Shown here: piece by piece, positions 26,399 to 35,110 of the stretch
Layout of the letters: every line of letters starts with the position of its first letter
How positions within the stretch are numbered: the first letter of the stretch is position 1
NCBI RefSeq assembly: GCF_029946145.1
Contig: NZ_JAQSDY010000028.1
Location: forward strand, 1 to 64,000
DNA: 64,000 nucleotides
Source: Brevundimonas sp.
Lineage (GTDB): Bacteria; Pseudomonadota; Alphaproteobacteria; Caulobacterales; Caulobacteraceae
Reading direction: 5' to 3'
Translations under genes and position numbers: made by a program
The notes under the pieces: generated by a model
The model's input: the letters and a program-made list of their open reading frames with translations, nothing else
The model's database searches: none
Told to the model about the DNA's origin: nothing

Positions 26399-27799
26399 AT
26401 GACGCGCAAGCCGACGACTTCCGACACGCCGCGCAAACGCGCGCGCGCCGCCGTCAAGGTCGCCCCCGGCGTCGCCGTCGAGGCCGCGCCGCCCACGCCG
26501 GCGAAGAAGAAGCCGCTGTGGGCCCATCTCTACTTCCAGGTTCTGGCGGCCATCGCCCTCGGTGCCCTGATCGGGCATTTCTGGCCGCTCTTCGGCGAGA
26601 GCCTGAAGCCGCTGGGCGACGCCTTCATCCGGCTGGTGAAGATGATCATCGCCCCGGTCATCTTCCTGACCGTGGCCACCGGCATCGCCCACCTTCGCGA
26701 CCTCGGCCGGCTCGGGAAGGTGGTGGGCAAGGCCTTTGCCTATTTCCTGACCTTCTCGACCCTGGCCCTGATCATCGGCCTGGTCGTCGCCAATGTGGTT
26801 CGGCCCGGCGCGGGCATGAACGTGGACCCGGCCACCCTCGATCCGGCCGCGGTCGCGCAATATGCCTCGAAGGCCCACGAGACCTCCATCGTCGGCTTCC
26901 TGATGAACATCATCCCCGAGACCGTGGTCGGCGCCTTCGCCGGCGGCGAGATCCTGCAGGTGCTGTTCTTCGCCATCCTGTTCGGCATTTCGCTGGCCGT
27001 CATCGGCGATCGCGCCCAGCCCGTCCTGACACTGCTGGAAAGCGTGTCCGAGGCCTTCTTCAAACTGGTCGCCATCCTGATGAAGGCGGCGCCCATCGGG
27101 GCCTTCGGGGCCTTCGCCTTCACCATCGGCAAATACGGCATCGAGTCGGTGATCAACCTCGCCGCCCTTGTAGGGACCTTCTACCTGACCTCGGCCCTGT
27201 TCGTGGTCGTGGTGCTGGGCGCCGTGGCCCGGTTCAACGGCTTCTCGATCTTCAGGCTGATCCGCTACCTGAAGGAGGAACTGCTGCTGGTCCTCGGGAC
27301 CTCGTCTTCCGAGGCGGCCCTGCCCAGCCTGATCGAGAAGATGGGCCGCGCCGGTTGCGACAGGTCGGTGGTCGGGCTGGTCGTGCCGACCGGCTATTCC
27401 TTCAACCTCGACGGCACCAACATCTACATGACCCTGGCGGCCCTGTTCATCGCCCAGGCCTGCGGCGTGGACCTGTCGCTGGGCGACCAGTTGCTGTTGC
27501 TGGCCGTGGCCATGCTGAGCTCCAAGGGAGCTGCGGGGGTCACGGGCGCGGGCTTCATCACCCTGGCCGCGACGCTGGCGGTGGTGCCCTCGGTGCCGGT
27601 CGCCGGCATGGCCCTGATCCTCGGCGTCGACCGCTTCATGAGCGAGTGCCGCGCCCTGACCAACTTCATCGGCAACGCGGTCGCCACCATCGTCGTGGCG
27701 AAATGGGAGAAGGGCCTGGACCGGGAAGCCCTGAACCGGGCGCTGTCGGGAACGCCCGGTCCGGTCGTGGCCGGCGCCGTGCAGGCGGACGCGGACTAG
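26399..27799 (+). CDS. dctA: Dicarboxylate/amino acid:cation symporter (DctA/GltP family)
   Basis: A 466-residue transporter of the DAACS family, which takes up C4-dicarboxylates or glutamate/aspartate with H+ or Na+. It shows [44 protein letters not shown] (first re-entrant loop), [39 protein letters not shown] (second re-entrant loop) and [28 protein letters not shown], all characteristic. The first 40 residues are a basic, Ala/Pro-rich extension not needed for transport. It converges with the next gene, overlapping by 4 bp at the stops. Confidence 0.92.
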   Translation: MTRKPTTSDTPRKRARAAVKVAPGVAVEAAPPTPAKKKPLWAHLYFQVLAAIALGALIGHFWPLFGESLKPLGDAFIRLVKMIIAPVIFLTVATGIAHLRDLGRLGKVVGKAFAYFLTFSTLALIIGLVVANVVRPGAGMNVDPATLDPAAVAQYASKAHETSIVGFLMNIIPETVVGAFAGGEILQVLFFAILFGISLAVIGDRAQPVLTLLESVSEAFFKLVAILMKAAPIGAFGAFAFTIGKYGIESVINLAALVGTFYLTSALFVVVVLGAVARFNGFSIFRLIRYLKEELLLVLGTSSSEAALPSLIEKMGRAGCDRSVVGLVVPTGYSFNLDGTNIYMTLAALFIAQACGVDLSLGDQLLLLAVAMLSSKGAAGVTGAGFITLAATLAVVPSVPVAGMALILGVDRFMSECRALTNFIGNAVATIVVAKWEKGLDREALNRALSGTPGPVVAGAVQADAD

Positions 27800-28287
27800 C
27801 CCCGCGCGGCGCGTTCCAGCTCGGCGATGTTCAGCCGTTTCATGTCCATCATGGCCGCGAAAACGCGCGTCCTGACGCCCTCGTCGGGATCCGCCAGAAA
27901 GCGGTTCATCGCATAGGGCACGATCTGCCACGACAGGCCGTAGCGATCCTTGACCCAGCCGCACTGTTCGGCCTCGGGCACGGCGGACAGGGCCTCGGTC
28001 AGCCGATCGACCTCGGCCTGGTCCTCGCAGTCGATCTGCAGTGAAATGGCTTCGGTGAAGGTGAAATAGGGGCCGCCGTTCAGCGCGGTGTAGCGGGCGC
28101 CGGCGAGGGTGAACTCCACCAGCAGGACATCCCCGGCCTTGCCGTTGGGATAATCGCCGAGCGAGCGGATGACGGCGTCGATGCGCGAATCCGGAAGCAG
28201 CGACACATAGAAGTTCACGGCTTCTTCGGCCTGCTTGTCGAACCACAGGCAGGGCATGACCTTCTGGCGAGGAGGGAGGGCTGTCAT
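27796..28287 (-). CDS. VOC superfamily protein (PhnB-like, 3-demethylubiquinone-type fold)
   Basis: A 163-residue protein of the PhnB/YjdN branch of the vicinal oxygen chelate superfamily. It begins with [24 protein letters not shown] and ends with [19 protein letters not shown]; one copy of the motif set per chain is typical. No substrate is known for this branch. The start at 28287 is supported by AAGGAGA just upstream. It ends inside the last codons of dctA. Confidence 0.85.
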   Translation of the reverse strand: MTALPPRQKVMPCLWFDKQAEEAVNFYVSLLPDSRIDAVIRSLGDYPNGKAGDVLLVEFTLAGARYTALNGGPYFTFTEAISLQIDCEDQAEVDRLTEALSAVPEAEQCGWVKDRYGLSWQIVPYAMNRFLADPDEGVRTRVFAAMMDMKRLNIAELERAARG

Positions 28288-28392
28288 CGGGCGTCTCCTT
28301 TGCTGACCGGCGGTGTATATTAAACTCAACGGTTAAATGCAAGCGACGACGACGGCTTGCGGTTCCGGCGCGTCGTCGCCACACAGGCCGCC

Positions 28393-28743
28393 ATGACCCC
28401 GACTCTCTACGGCATCTCCAACTGCGACACGGTCAGGAAGGCCCGCGTCTGGCTGACCGGGCACGGCGTGACCCATGACTTCCACGACTACAGGAAGGGC
28501 GGGATCGACCGTGCGCGGCTCGAGGGCTGGGTGGCCTCGCATGGCTGGGAGACGGTGCTGAACCGCGCCGGCACGACGTTCAAGGCCTTGCCGGATGCGG
28601 ACAAGATCGGCCTCGACGCGGCGAAGGCCATCGACCTGATGCTGGCCCGGCCGTCGATGATCAAACGCCCGGTGCTGGATCTGGGAGACCGGACTCTGGT
28701 CGGCTTCAAACCTGACATCTACGCTGCGGCCATCGCCCCGTGA
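28393..28743 (+). CDS. ArsC/Spx-like (YffB family) thioredoxin-fold protein
   Basis: A 116-residue protein with the ArsC fold: LYGISNCDTVRKARVWL contains a single Cys in NCDTV, followed by HDYRKGGID, TTFKALPDADK and MIKRPVLDLGDR, where the K-R-P motif is the family anion-binding loop. The one-Cys CDT form points to the YffB subgroup, whose role is unclear, rather than arsenate reductase. It is a single gene between the VOC gene and a DUF2726 gene. Confidence 0.83.
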   Translation: MTPTLYGISNCDTVRKARVWLTGHGVTHDFHDYRKGGIDRARLEGWVASHGWETVLNRAGTTFKALPDADKIGLDAAKAIDLMLARPSMIKRPVLDLGDRTLVGFKPDIYAAAIAP

Positions 28744-28828
28744 CCGCTGTTAGCCTTGTCGTTTAAGCGCGCGGCAACTCCGCGCGCGCACGCTGAAGGT
28801 GCGGAGCTCGCGCGAGGGGTGTGATCCC

Positions 28829-29428
28829 ATGTCGGATCAACAGACTATCCTGGTCGTCCTGATTGTCCTGGCGGCATTCCTGGCGGGACTGGGAATGTCT
28901 CGCCCGTCGGTGCGTCGCGGTCGTCCGATCTGGCGGAGCCGGCCGGCGACGGTGCGGCCGACAAAGGCCCGCGCGGATCGTGCAATCCCCGATGCGGCGG
29001 AGCAGCTCCGAACCGTGATGTCCGCGACGTTCAAGCGCCAGCGCCTCATGTCGCCCGATGAGGCGCGGGTCTTCCGGACCGCTGAGGCCGTCGTCCAGAG
29101 ACTGGACCTGAAATGGCGTGTCATGGCGCAGGTCAGCCTCGGCGAGGTTCTGTCGTCCGCCGACCCGGCCGCTTATGCGACCATCAACAGCAAGCGCGTC
29201 GATATCCTGCTGATCTCGGCCTCAGGACACCCCTTGGCGGCCATCGAATATCAAGGCAGCGGCCATTACCTCGGTACGGCCGCCGCGAGGGACGCTGTCA
29301 AGAAAGAGGCGCTGCGGCGGGCCGGGGTCGCTTACATCGAGATCACGCCTGATCATGACGTAGCTGATCATCTGGCGCGTGAATTCACGCGCGTTTCGGC
29401 CAGCGTGAACCTGGGCGTCGCGGCCTGA
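28829..29428 (+). CDS. DUF2726 domain protein with N-terminal membrane anchor
   Basis: A 199-residue protein with one TM at the N-terminus (ILVVLIVLAAFLAGLG) and a DUF2726 domain (about 60-190). The latter resembles the PD-(D/E)XK-like fold: KWRVMAQVSLGEVL, INSKRVDILLISASGHPLAAIEYQGSGHY, then KKEALRRAGVAYIEI. The D-x-L and E-Y-Q residues resemble a nuclease core, but activity is not established for the family. It ends 20 bp from the convergent GH3 gene. Confidence 0.75.
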   Translation: MSDQQTILVVLIVLAAFLAGLGMSRPSVRRGRPIWRSRPATVRPTKARADRAIPDAAEQLRTVMSATFKRQRLMSPDEARVFRTAEAVVQRLDLKWRVMAQVSLGEVLSSADPAAYATINSKRVDILLISASGHPLAAIEYQGSGHYLGTAAARDAVKKEALRRAGVAYIEITPDHDVADHLAREFTRVSASVNLGVAA

Positions 29429-29448
29429 TCCGGGCCCGGATCTGCTGA

Positions 29449-31728
29449 TCAGCGCGTCAGGGCGAAAGACGCCGGTTCCCCGCTCTGGGCGTCGGCGCTG
29501 AGCCAGACGTCAAACAGCCCCGGCTCCACGGTCGGTCGCAGGTCCGGGCCGAGGAAGCTCAGCTCGGCGAACGTCAGCGGCATGGCTGCCTCCACCGATC
29601 CGCCCGCCGGCACGGTCACCCGGCGGAACGTCTTCAGCAGCCGCACCGGCTGGGTGATCGAGGCGGTCTTGTCGCGGATGTACAGCTGGACCACCTCGGA
29701 CGCAGCGCGGGACCCGGTGTTGGTCAGGGTGACGGAGGCGGTGATCTCGCCGTTCCACGCCATGGTCGGCGCCGACAGACGAACCGGCGAATACTGCACC
29801 GCCCCATAGGTCAGGCCGTGCCCGAACGGGTAGAGCGCCAGATGCGGCGTCTCGCGGAATTTCGAGGTGAACTCCCGGTCCGTCGGCCGCGACGGCCGCC
29901 CGGTCGCCTTGTGCGCATAATAGAAGGGCGACTGCCCCGACCGGTGCGGGAAGCTGACCGGCAGTCGACCGGTCGGCGCATGGTCTCCGAATAGCACGTC
30001 GGCCACCGCATTCCCCGTCTCCGAACCCAGGAACCAGGTGACCAGAATGGCCGGCGCATCCTTGACCGCCCCCACCAGCTCCATGCCCCGGCCGTTGCGC
30101 AGCAGGACGACGACGGGCTTGCCGGTCGCCGCCACGGCCTCGGCAAGCGCCAGTTGCGGCGCGGGAATGCCGATGTCGACGCGGGACTTGGATTCGGCCG
30201 ACATCTCTGTGGACTCGCCGATCGCCAGCAGCACCACGTCCGCCTGACCCGCCGCCATCACCGCCGCCTCGATCCCGCCGGCCAGCGGCGCCTCGACGTC
30301 CGAGCCCTTGACCACGGTCAGGCTGGAGCCTTCGCCCAGCGCCGACCGCAGGCCCTGTTCAAGCGACACCGCCAGCTTCGGATCCTTGAAGATCGACCAT
30401 GGGCCGAACAGGTCCGTCGCATCCGCCCCGAACGGCCCGATCAGGGCGTACCGCTTGCCCGCCTTTGGCAAGGGCAGCAGTCCGCCGTCGTTCTTCAGCA
30501 TCACGATCGACTTGCGCCCGGCCTCGCGCGCCAGGGCCAGATGCTCGCGGCTGCCGTGCACCCGGCGCTCCATGCGCACGTCCGAGCCGCGGTAGGGATT
30601 GTCGAACAGGCCCAGCGCCGCCTTGGTCATCAGCACCCGTCGAACGGCCTCTTCCACCCGCGCGATCGGCACGTCGCCGGATTGAACCAGCTCCGGGATG
30701 TGTTTGAGGTAAAGCCCGCTCTTCATCGACATGTCGACGCCGGCCATCAGGGCCAGCCGCGCCGCGTCGCGCCCGTCGGCGGCGTAGCCGTGGGCGATCA
30801 GTTCCTGTTCCGATGTATAGTCCGACACCACGAAGCCGGCGAAGCCCCATTCGCCGCGCAGGATGTCAGTCATCAGCCATCTGTTGCCGCTGGCGGGCAC
30901 GCCATTCAGGTCGTTGAAGGCGCTCATCGTCGACAGGGCGCCCGCGTCGAAGGCGGCCTTGAACGGCGGCAGATAGACCGAGCGCAGCTCCAGCTCGCTC
31001 ATGTCGGTGGAATTGTAGTCCATACCCGCCTCGGCGGCGCCGTAGGCGGCGAAATGCTTGGGACAGGCCAGCAGCGACGACCAGGCCTTCAGGTCATCGC
31101 CCTGGAAGCCCCGCGTCCGCGCCGCCGCGAACAGATTGCCCAGCAACACGTCCTCGCCCGCGCCTTCAACCACCCGGCCCCAGCGCTGGTCGCGTCCGAC
31201 GTCGACCATGGGAGCATAGGTCTGGTGCACGCCCGAGGCTCCGCCCTCGACGGCGGCGGCGCGCGCCGTGCGCATGGCCAGGTCCGTGTCCCAGCTGGCG
31301 GCCTCGCCCAGCGGCACTGGGAAGGTCGTGCGCAGGCCATGCACGATGTCGGCGGCGAACAGCAGGGGAATCCCCAGCCGGCTGTTCCTGACCGCCATCT
31401 CCTGCACCATCCGCGTGCCCTGGGCCCCCACGCCGTTGAACAGGGCGCCGATCCGGCCCGCGCGGATGTCGGCGGCCACGGCGGCCTGATCCGGGTTCAG
31501 GTCGCCGGGATTCACCCCCTCCGGCCGCCAGCGGAAGGGGTCATTCAGCAGGTTCAGCTGGCCGGCCTTCTCCTCGATCGTCATGCGCGCGATCAGTCCG
31601 TTGACCCGGTCCAGATCCGCCGCGGCCTGCGCCGCCGCGATCCGCGGCGCCATGACCAGGCCGGCGGTCATCGCGCCTCCGGCCAGAAGCGCGCGGCGGG
31701 TGGGGGCGGGGGAGGACGCGTGACGCAT
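29449..31728 (-). CDS. bglX: Glycoside hydrolase family 3 beta-glucosidase (BglX-like), Tat-exported
   Basis: A 759-residue periplasmic glycosidase. The N-terminus has a twin-arginine signal (TRRALLAGGAMTAGLVMAP, then AAAQA). The GH3 N domain has FAADIVHGLRTTFPVPLGEAASWD, GRDQRWGRVVEGAGED and CPKHFAAYGAAEAGMDYN; the nucleophile Asp lies in GFVVSDYTSEQE. The C domain follows with MLKNDGGLLPLPK, LRNGRGMELVG and FGHGLTYG, ending in a fibronectin-III-like domain (about 665-750). The whole layout matches BglX. It would release glucose from plant-derived oligosaccharides. Confidence 0.92.
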   Translation of the reverse strand: MRHASSPAPTRRALLAGGAMTAGLVMAPRIAAAQAAADLDRVNGLIARMTIEEKAGQLNLLNDPFRWRPEGVNPGDLNPDQAAVAADIRAGRIGALFNGVGAQGTRMVQEMAVRNSRLGIPLLFAADIVHGLRTTFPVPLGEAASWDTDLAMRTARAAAVEGGASGVHQTYAPMVDVGRDQRWGRVVEGAGEDVLLGNLFAAARTRGFQGDDLKAWSSLLACPKHFAAYGAAEAGMDYNSTDMSELELRSVYLPPFKAAFDAGALSTMSAFNDLNGVPASGNRWLMTDILRGEWGFAGFVVSDYTSEQELIAHGYAADGRDAARLALMAGVDMSMKSGLYLKHIPELVQSGDVPIARVEEAVRRVLMTKAALGLFDNPYRGSDVRMERRVHGSREHLALAREAGRKSIVMLKNDGGLLPLPKAGKRYALIGPFGADATDLFGPWSIFKDPKLAVSLEQGLRSALGEGSSLTVVKGSDVEAPLAGGIEAAVMAAGQADVVLLAIGESTEMSAESKSRVDIGIPAPQLALAEAVAATGKPVVVLLRNGRGMELVGAVKDAPAILVTWFLGSETGNAVADVLFGDHAPTGRLPVSFPHRSGQSPFYYAHKATGRPSRPTDREFTSKFRETPHLALYPFGHGLTYGAVQYSPVRLSAPTMAWNGEITASVTLTNTGSRAASEVVQLYIRDKTASITQPVRLLKTFRRVTVPAGGSVEAAMPLTFAELSFLGPDLRPTVEPGLFDVWLSADAQSGEPASFALTR

Positions 31729-31813
31729 GTAACCGGTTTCCGCTGACAGGGCGGCCAGACCTAACGGCCGGGTTCGCCCGCGCCTAGCCTCGGCCGATCA
31801 CAAGCGGTTGCGA

Positions 31814-32053
31814 TCAGCCTTCGACCTCGACCTCGGGCCGGTCGTGACCGTCGGCGCGTTCGGTGATCCAGCGGCCCGAGGCGTCGGCGTATTCGATCAG
31901 GGCGTCCTCGTCCGGCACCTTCTGCTCCCGGGCCACGGCGACGGCCGCCGCTCGCGCCGAATCGTGGGTCGGATAGGTCTCGGAATAGGTGCCGCCCGAC
32001 TGATAGGCCCAGCCTCCGTCATGCTCGACGATGCGATAGGTGATCTGGACCAT
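31814..32053 (-). CDS. DUF2188-like small protein
   Basis: A 79-residue soluble protein: VQITYRIVEHDGGWAYQSGG, then TYPTHDSARAAAVAVAREQ and DALIEYADASGRWITE. The pattern (strand, helix, strand with a trailing E-Y-x-D-x-x-G-x-W) matches DUF2188. It has no known function. The 170 bp upstream hold nothing I recognise. Confidence 0.65.
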   Translation of the reverse strand: MVQITYRIVEHDGGWAYQSGGTYSETYPTHDSARAAAVAVAREQKVPDEDALIEYADASGRWITERADGHDRPEVEVEG

Positions 32054-32223
32054 GCGGGGCTCCTGTGCGGATCAAGTGTCCGCCAGCGAACGCGAGGCCG
32101 CAAGATGGGTTGCGACCGCCGCCCGGGGCAAGGCTCCGGAAAATTCCACGGGACCGCATCCGCTGGCGCGTGCGGCGCCGACTACCCTATGAAAGCGCGG
32201 GCATGGCGTCCGGCGTCTGAGGG

Positions 32224-32647
32224 ATGAAGATCATGGAAGACCTGTTCCGTTCTTACTGGTGGCTGCTGTTCCCGCTGGCCTGGTTCGTGTTCGGCGGCTT
32301 CTCGAGCTTCCTCAACTATCGGCGCCAGAAGGATACGCTGAAGCTGATCCAGACCTATGCCGAGCGCGGTCAGGAGCCGCCCGCGGCCCTGCTCAAGGTG
32401 CTGGAGCGCCCGATCGATTCGAACGATGACGCCTGGCAGATGCGCAGCGCGCGGCAGGGCCGGCGACGGGTCCTGGTTCTCCGTGGTGCTGTTCGGGGTC
32501 ATGGCGGCAGGCTTCGCCTATGCCAGCTGGTCCGACATCTACGGCGCCGGCGAGGCCTTCCTGATCGTCAGCTTCGTGCTCGGGGCCCTTTGCCTCGCCT
32601 CGCTGGTCTCGGCCCTGCGCAGCGGCGGACGCGGTCCGCGGAACTGA
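32224..32647 (+). pseudogene. DUF6249-like membrane protein gene with a frameshift
   Basis: The first part reads MEDLFRSYWWLLFPLAWFVF, then NYRRQKDTLKLIQTYAERGQ and LLKVLERPIDSNDDAWQMRSA. At about 32440-32465 the frame must move by +1 (one extra base or two missing) to continue as GDGSWFSVVLFGVMAAGFAY, then GEAFLIVSFVLGALCLASLV and a stop at 32647. The joined product resembles the intact gene at 33633 in layout: N-terminal TM, R-x-x-x-x-T amphipathic helix, E-x-P-x-x-L-L, then two TM segments. The shift may be a natural inactivation or a sequencing error. It lies 22 bp before an ECF sigma gene. Confidence 0.7.
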
Positions 32648-32668
32648 TGCCGCCCGGGAACGCGCGCC

Positions 32669-33208
32669 ATGGGGGGATTTCACAGCGACGCCGAGCTGGT
32701 GAGCCGCGCGCTCGCCGGCTCGGACGCCGCGTTTTCGCGGCTGGTCGAGCGACATCAGGCGGCCGTTCGCGGCTTTCTGCGCCGCGCGCTGCGCGGGGGC
32801 TGGGCCGAGGCGGACGACGTGGCTCAGGATGCTTTCCTCGCCGCATGGCGGTCGCTGAGGTCGCTCAGAGACCCGGCCGGGGTCCGCGCCTGGCTGTGCG
32901 GCATCGCCTGGCGCAAGGCCCAGGACCGGATCCGTGCGTCGCGCCGGGGCGCGGCCCGCGACGGCGCCTGGCTGGAAGCGGTCGCACCGCCCGCGGGCGT
33001 GTCTCACGAGGACCGGCTGTCCATGGCCGCCGCCATGACCGACCTGCCGCCGGACGTCCGCGCCTGTGTCGCCCTGTGCCTGGCGGACGGCTGGTCGCAC
33101 GGCGAGGCGTCGGTCGCCCTGGGCTTGCCTCTGGGCACGGTGAAGTCGCATGTTGCCCGCGGTCGGACGCGGCTGCTGAAAGCGCTCGGAGGAACCGATG
33201 ACGCCTGA
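32669..33208 (+). CDS. ECF-type RNA polymerase sigma factor (cassette 1)
   Basis: A 179-residue sigma-70 family ECF factor. Region 2 is DAAFSRLVERHQAAVRGFLRRAL with AEADDVAQDAFLAAWRSL; region 4 is LSMAAAMTDLPPDVRACVALCLADGWSHGEASVALGLPLGTVKSHVARGRTRLL. Its last 11 bp overlap the next gene, which encodes a small membrane protein and may be its anti-sigma factor. The same order and the same 11-bp overlap recur in cassette 2 (34066-35035). Confidence 0.88.
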   Translation: MGGFHSDAELVSRALAGSDAAFSRLVERHQAAVRGFLRRALRGGWAEADDVAQDAFLAAWRSLRSLRDPAGVRAWLCGIAWRKAQDRIRASRRGAARDGAWLEAVAPPAGVSHEDRLSMAAAMTDLPPDVRACVALCLADGWSHGEASVALGLPLGTVKSHVARGRTRLLKALGGTDDA

Positions 33209-33494
33209 ACAGAAACTCCAGGCCCTGTTCGCCGCCGAAACGCCCCCGGCGCGCGACTACGCCTTCCAGGCGCGGATCGCCCAGCGGATCGCCCTGCGCC
33301 GGGCATGGATGACCGTCGCGGCCCTTGTCCCCTGGGGGGTGGCCGCCATCGCCATCCTGTGGGCCCTGAGTCCGGTCGTTGGTCCGCTGACCGAGGATAT
33401 CGCCGCCCTGATCCCCGCCGCCGCCATGCTGGCGGGGGTGGCGGTCAGCGCCATGGCCGCCCTGGCCCTGGCGCGCCGGTTCAGCGCAGCCTGA
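33198..33494 (+). CDS. Small two-TM protein, possible anti-sigma factor (cassette 1)
   Basis: A 98-residue protein. A short cytoplasmic part with EQKLQALFAAETPPARDYAFQ and ARIAQRIALR is followed by two hydrophobic segments (MTVAALVPWGVAAIAILWAL and ALIPAAAMLAGVAVSAMAAL). No zinc-binding ZAS motif is seen. The overlap with the ECF gene and the start pattern (FQARIAQRI, compare FNARVEQRL in cassette 2) suggest the two small proteins are homologous partners of their sigma factors. That function is inferred. Confidence 0.65.
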   Translation: MTPEQKLQALFAAETPPARDYAFQARIAQRIALRRAWMTVAALVPWGVAAIAILWALSPVVGPLTEDIAALIPAAAMLAGVAVSAMAALALARRFSAA

Positions 33495-33632
33495 CGGTCG
33501 CCGCCACGCCGGACGCCCTCGCCTTACGAAAGTTTCACCTCGCCGTCCGCATCCATGGAGCCTCTTCACAGCCTCTTGTCGTCAGAAGCCCGAAGCATCA
33601 CGCTCCGGTCTGACGAAAGAGGGGATACCCAC

Positions 33633-34040
33633 ATGGAAGACTTCATCCCGCTGGTGGCCATTCTGTCGGTCTTCGGCTCGATCACCGCCATTATCTTCGG
33701 CCCCACCTATCTGAAGTTCCGCGAACGCCGCGAAACCCAGGAGACGGTCCGTCGCGCCATCGACAAGGGGCAGGACCTGCCGCCTGAAGTTCTCGACGCC
33801 CTGACCAAGGACGTCACCAAGAACCTGCCCTCGCGGACCCGCGACATCCGCCGCGGCATCATCTGGCTGGCGGTCGGCATCGGCATCGCCGCCTTCGGCC
33901 TGATCAACGATATGGGCTTTAACGGCGAACACGACTGGGGCGGTAACGTCGGCGACGGCCTGCTGGGCGTCGCGGCCATCCCGGTCACCGTCGGACTGGC
34001 CTATCTGGTCCTGAGCTTCTTCAACAAGAACAAGGACTGA
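33633..34040 (+). CDS. DUF6249 family membrane protein (cassette 2)
   Basis: A 135-residue protein with one N-terminal TM (FIPLVAILSVFGSITAIIFG), a charged linker with RERRETQETVRRAIDKGQDLPPEVLDAL, and two further TM segments (GIIWLAVGIGIAAFGLI and GVAAIPVTVGLAYLVLSFF). This is the DUF6249 layout. The ribosome site AGAGGGG lies before the ATG at 33633. It is 25 bp upstream of the second ECF sigma gene. Genes of this kind are often seen next to ECF factors; the role is not established. Confidence 0.78.
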   Translation: MEDFIPLVAILSVFGSITAIIFGPTYLKFRERRETQETVRRAIDKGQDLPPEVLDALTKDVTKNLPSRTRDIRRGIIWLAVGIGIAAFGLINDMGFNGEHDWGGNVGDGLLGVAAIPVTVGLAYLVLSFFNKNKD

Positions 34041-34065
34041 GCCGGGTCGGACAGGGGGACTGATC

Positions 34066-34626
34066 ATGACCCAACCTCTGATCGACCGGCACGATGTCGA
34101 GCTCGCCGCCCTCGCGGCGGCGGGCGGACGGCGGGAGTTCGGCGAGCTGGTGCGCCGCCACGGTTCGGCGGTGCGCGGCCTGCTGCGGCGGATGGGGGCT
34201 CAGCCCTCCCTCGCCGACGACATCGCCCAGGACGCCTTCATCCAGGCGTTCGAGCGGTGCGCGGAGTTCCGCGGCGAGGGCACTTTCGCCGCCTGGGTCA
34301 AGCGGATCGCGGCGCGCCTGTACATCAAGCGTGTTGCAAAGGAAGCCCGTTACATCGCTGAAGTCGAACAGGAAGATGTCGCGCCCGCCGCCGATCAGGC
34401 GGGCCTGATGGATCTCGACGAAGCCCTCAAGGGTCTCAGCGAGCCCGAACGACTGTGTGTCTCCCTTTGTCACGGGGCCGGCATGGCGCATCCAGAGATC
34501 GCCGCCGCCCTGAATTTGCCACTCGGCACGGTGAAGTCTCATGTCAAACGTGGTCTGGATAAACTCCGCGCGCGGCTACAACCGCAATCCGCGCAGTCCG
34601 TGGGAGGAACGCAGCATGTCGGCTGA
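34066..34626 (+). CDS. ECF-type RNA polymerase sigma factor (cassette 2)
   Basis: A 186-residue ECF sigma factor. Region 2 has REFGELVRRHGSAVRGLLRRM and LADDIAQDAFIQAFERCAEF; region 4 has DEALKGLSEPERLCVSLCHGAGMAHPEIAAALNLPLGTVKSHVKRGLDKLRARL. It resembles the cassette 1 factor, particularly in VRGLLRR versus VRGFLRR and LPLGTVKSHV, supporting duplication. It overlaps the next gene by 11 bp. Confidence 0.9.
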   Translation: MTQPLIDRHDVELAALAAAGGRREFGELVRRHGSAVRGLLRRMGAQPSLADDIAQDAFIQAFERCAEFRGEGTFAAWVKRIAARLYIKRVAKEARYIAEVEQEDVAPAADQAGLMDLDEALKGLSEPERLCVSLCHGAGMAHPEIAAALNLPLGTVKSHVKRGLDKLRARLQPQSAQSVGGTQHVG

Positions 34627-35035
34627 CGAGTTCGATCCCGAAATCGAGCGCCTTTTCGCGCGCACCCCGCATCTGGCCGATGCGGCCCTGTTCAACGCCC
34701 GGGTCGAGCAACGCCTGCAGAAGGGCTCCCGCGTCCGCTTCTTCGCCCTGGGCCTCGCCGGGGCCGTCGGCGGCGTCGTGGCGGTTCGCGAGACCATGAG
34801 CGTGAACCTGGGTCTGGGCGAAGGCGACGGTGTGGTCGCGGGTGACGCCCTCGGTCAGGGCATCCGCTCCACCTCGCTCAGCGTCCAGAGCACGGTCCAG
34901 AGTGGTCTGGACCAGTTCGGTCTGGGCAATCTGGAACTGGGCTCCATGGGCGGCATGCAGCTGTTCTGGATCGCCGCCGGCGCCCTGATCGCCCTGGCCG
35001 CGGCCGGGGTGATGAAGCTGTCGCAGGAGATGTGA
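34616..35035 (+). CDS. Small membrane protein, possible anti-sigma factor (cassette 2)
   Basis: A 139-residue protein starting within the ECF gene. It begins DEFDPEIERLFARTPHLADA then ALFNARVEQRLQKGSRVR, a TM (FFALGLAGAVGGVVAV), a Gly/Ser-rich periplasmic stretch, and a second TM (LFWIAAGALIALAAAGVMKL). The ribosome site GGGAGGAA lies inside the sigma gene. The partner relation to the sigma factor is inferred from overlap and topology. Confidence 0.7.
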   Translation: MSADEFDPEIERLFARTPHLADAALFNARVEQRLQKGSRVRFFALGLAGAVGGVVAVRETMSVNLGLGEGDGVVAGDALGQGIRSTSLSVQSTVQSGLDQFGLGNLELGSMGGMQLFWIAAGALIALAAAGVMKLSQEM

Positions 35036-35040
35036 TCCCG

Positions 35041-35067
35041 CCCCGTCGTCCCCCAGGGATGACGGGG
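35041..35067. repeat. Palindrome between cassette 2 and panB
   Basis: CCCCGTC is mirrored by GACGGGG with 13 bases between. It fills most of the 75-bp gap before panB. There is no T-run. It may act as an attenuating hairpin or be a copy of an intergenic repeat. Confidence 0.4.
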
Positions 35068-35110
35068 AGCGGCCGCGTCGCTATCTAGGTCCCCGAACAG
35101 GAGGACCGCC

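Noticed and set aside
26222..28384. A 720-codon minus-strand frame across dctA
   Set aside because: It overlaps dctA and the VOC gene, whose products are clearly recognisable; it has no motif of its own.
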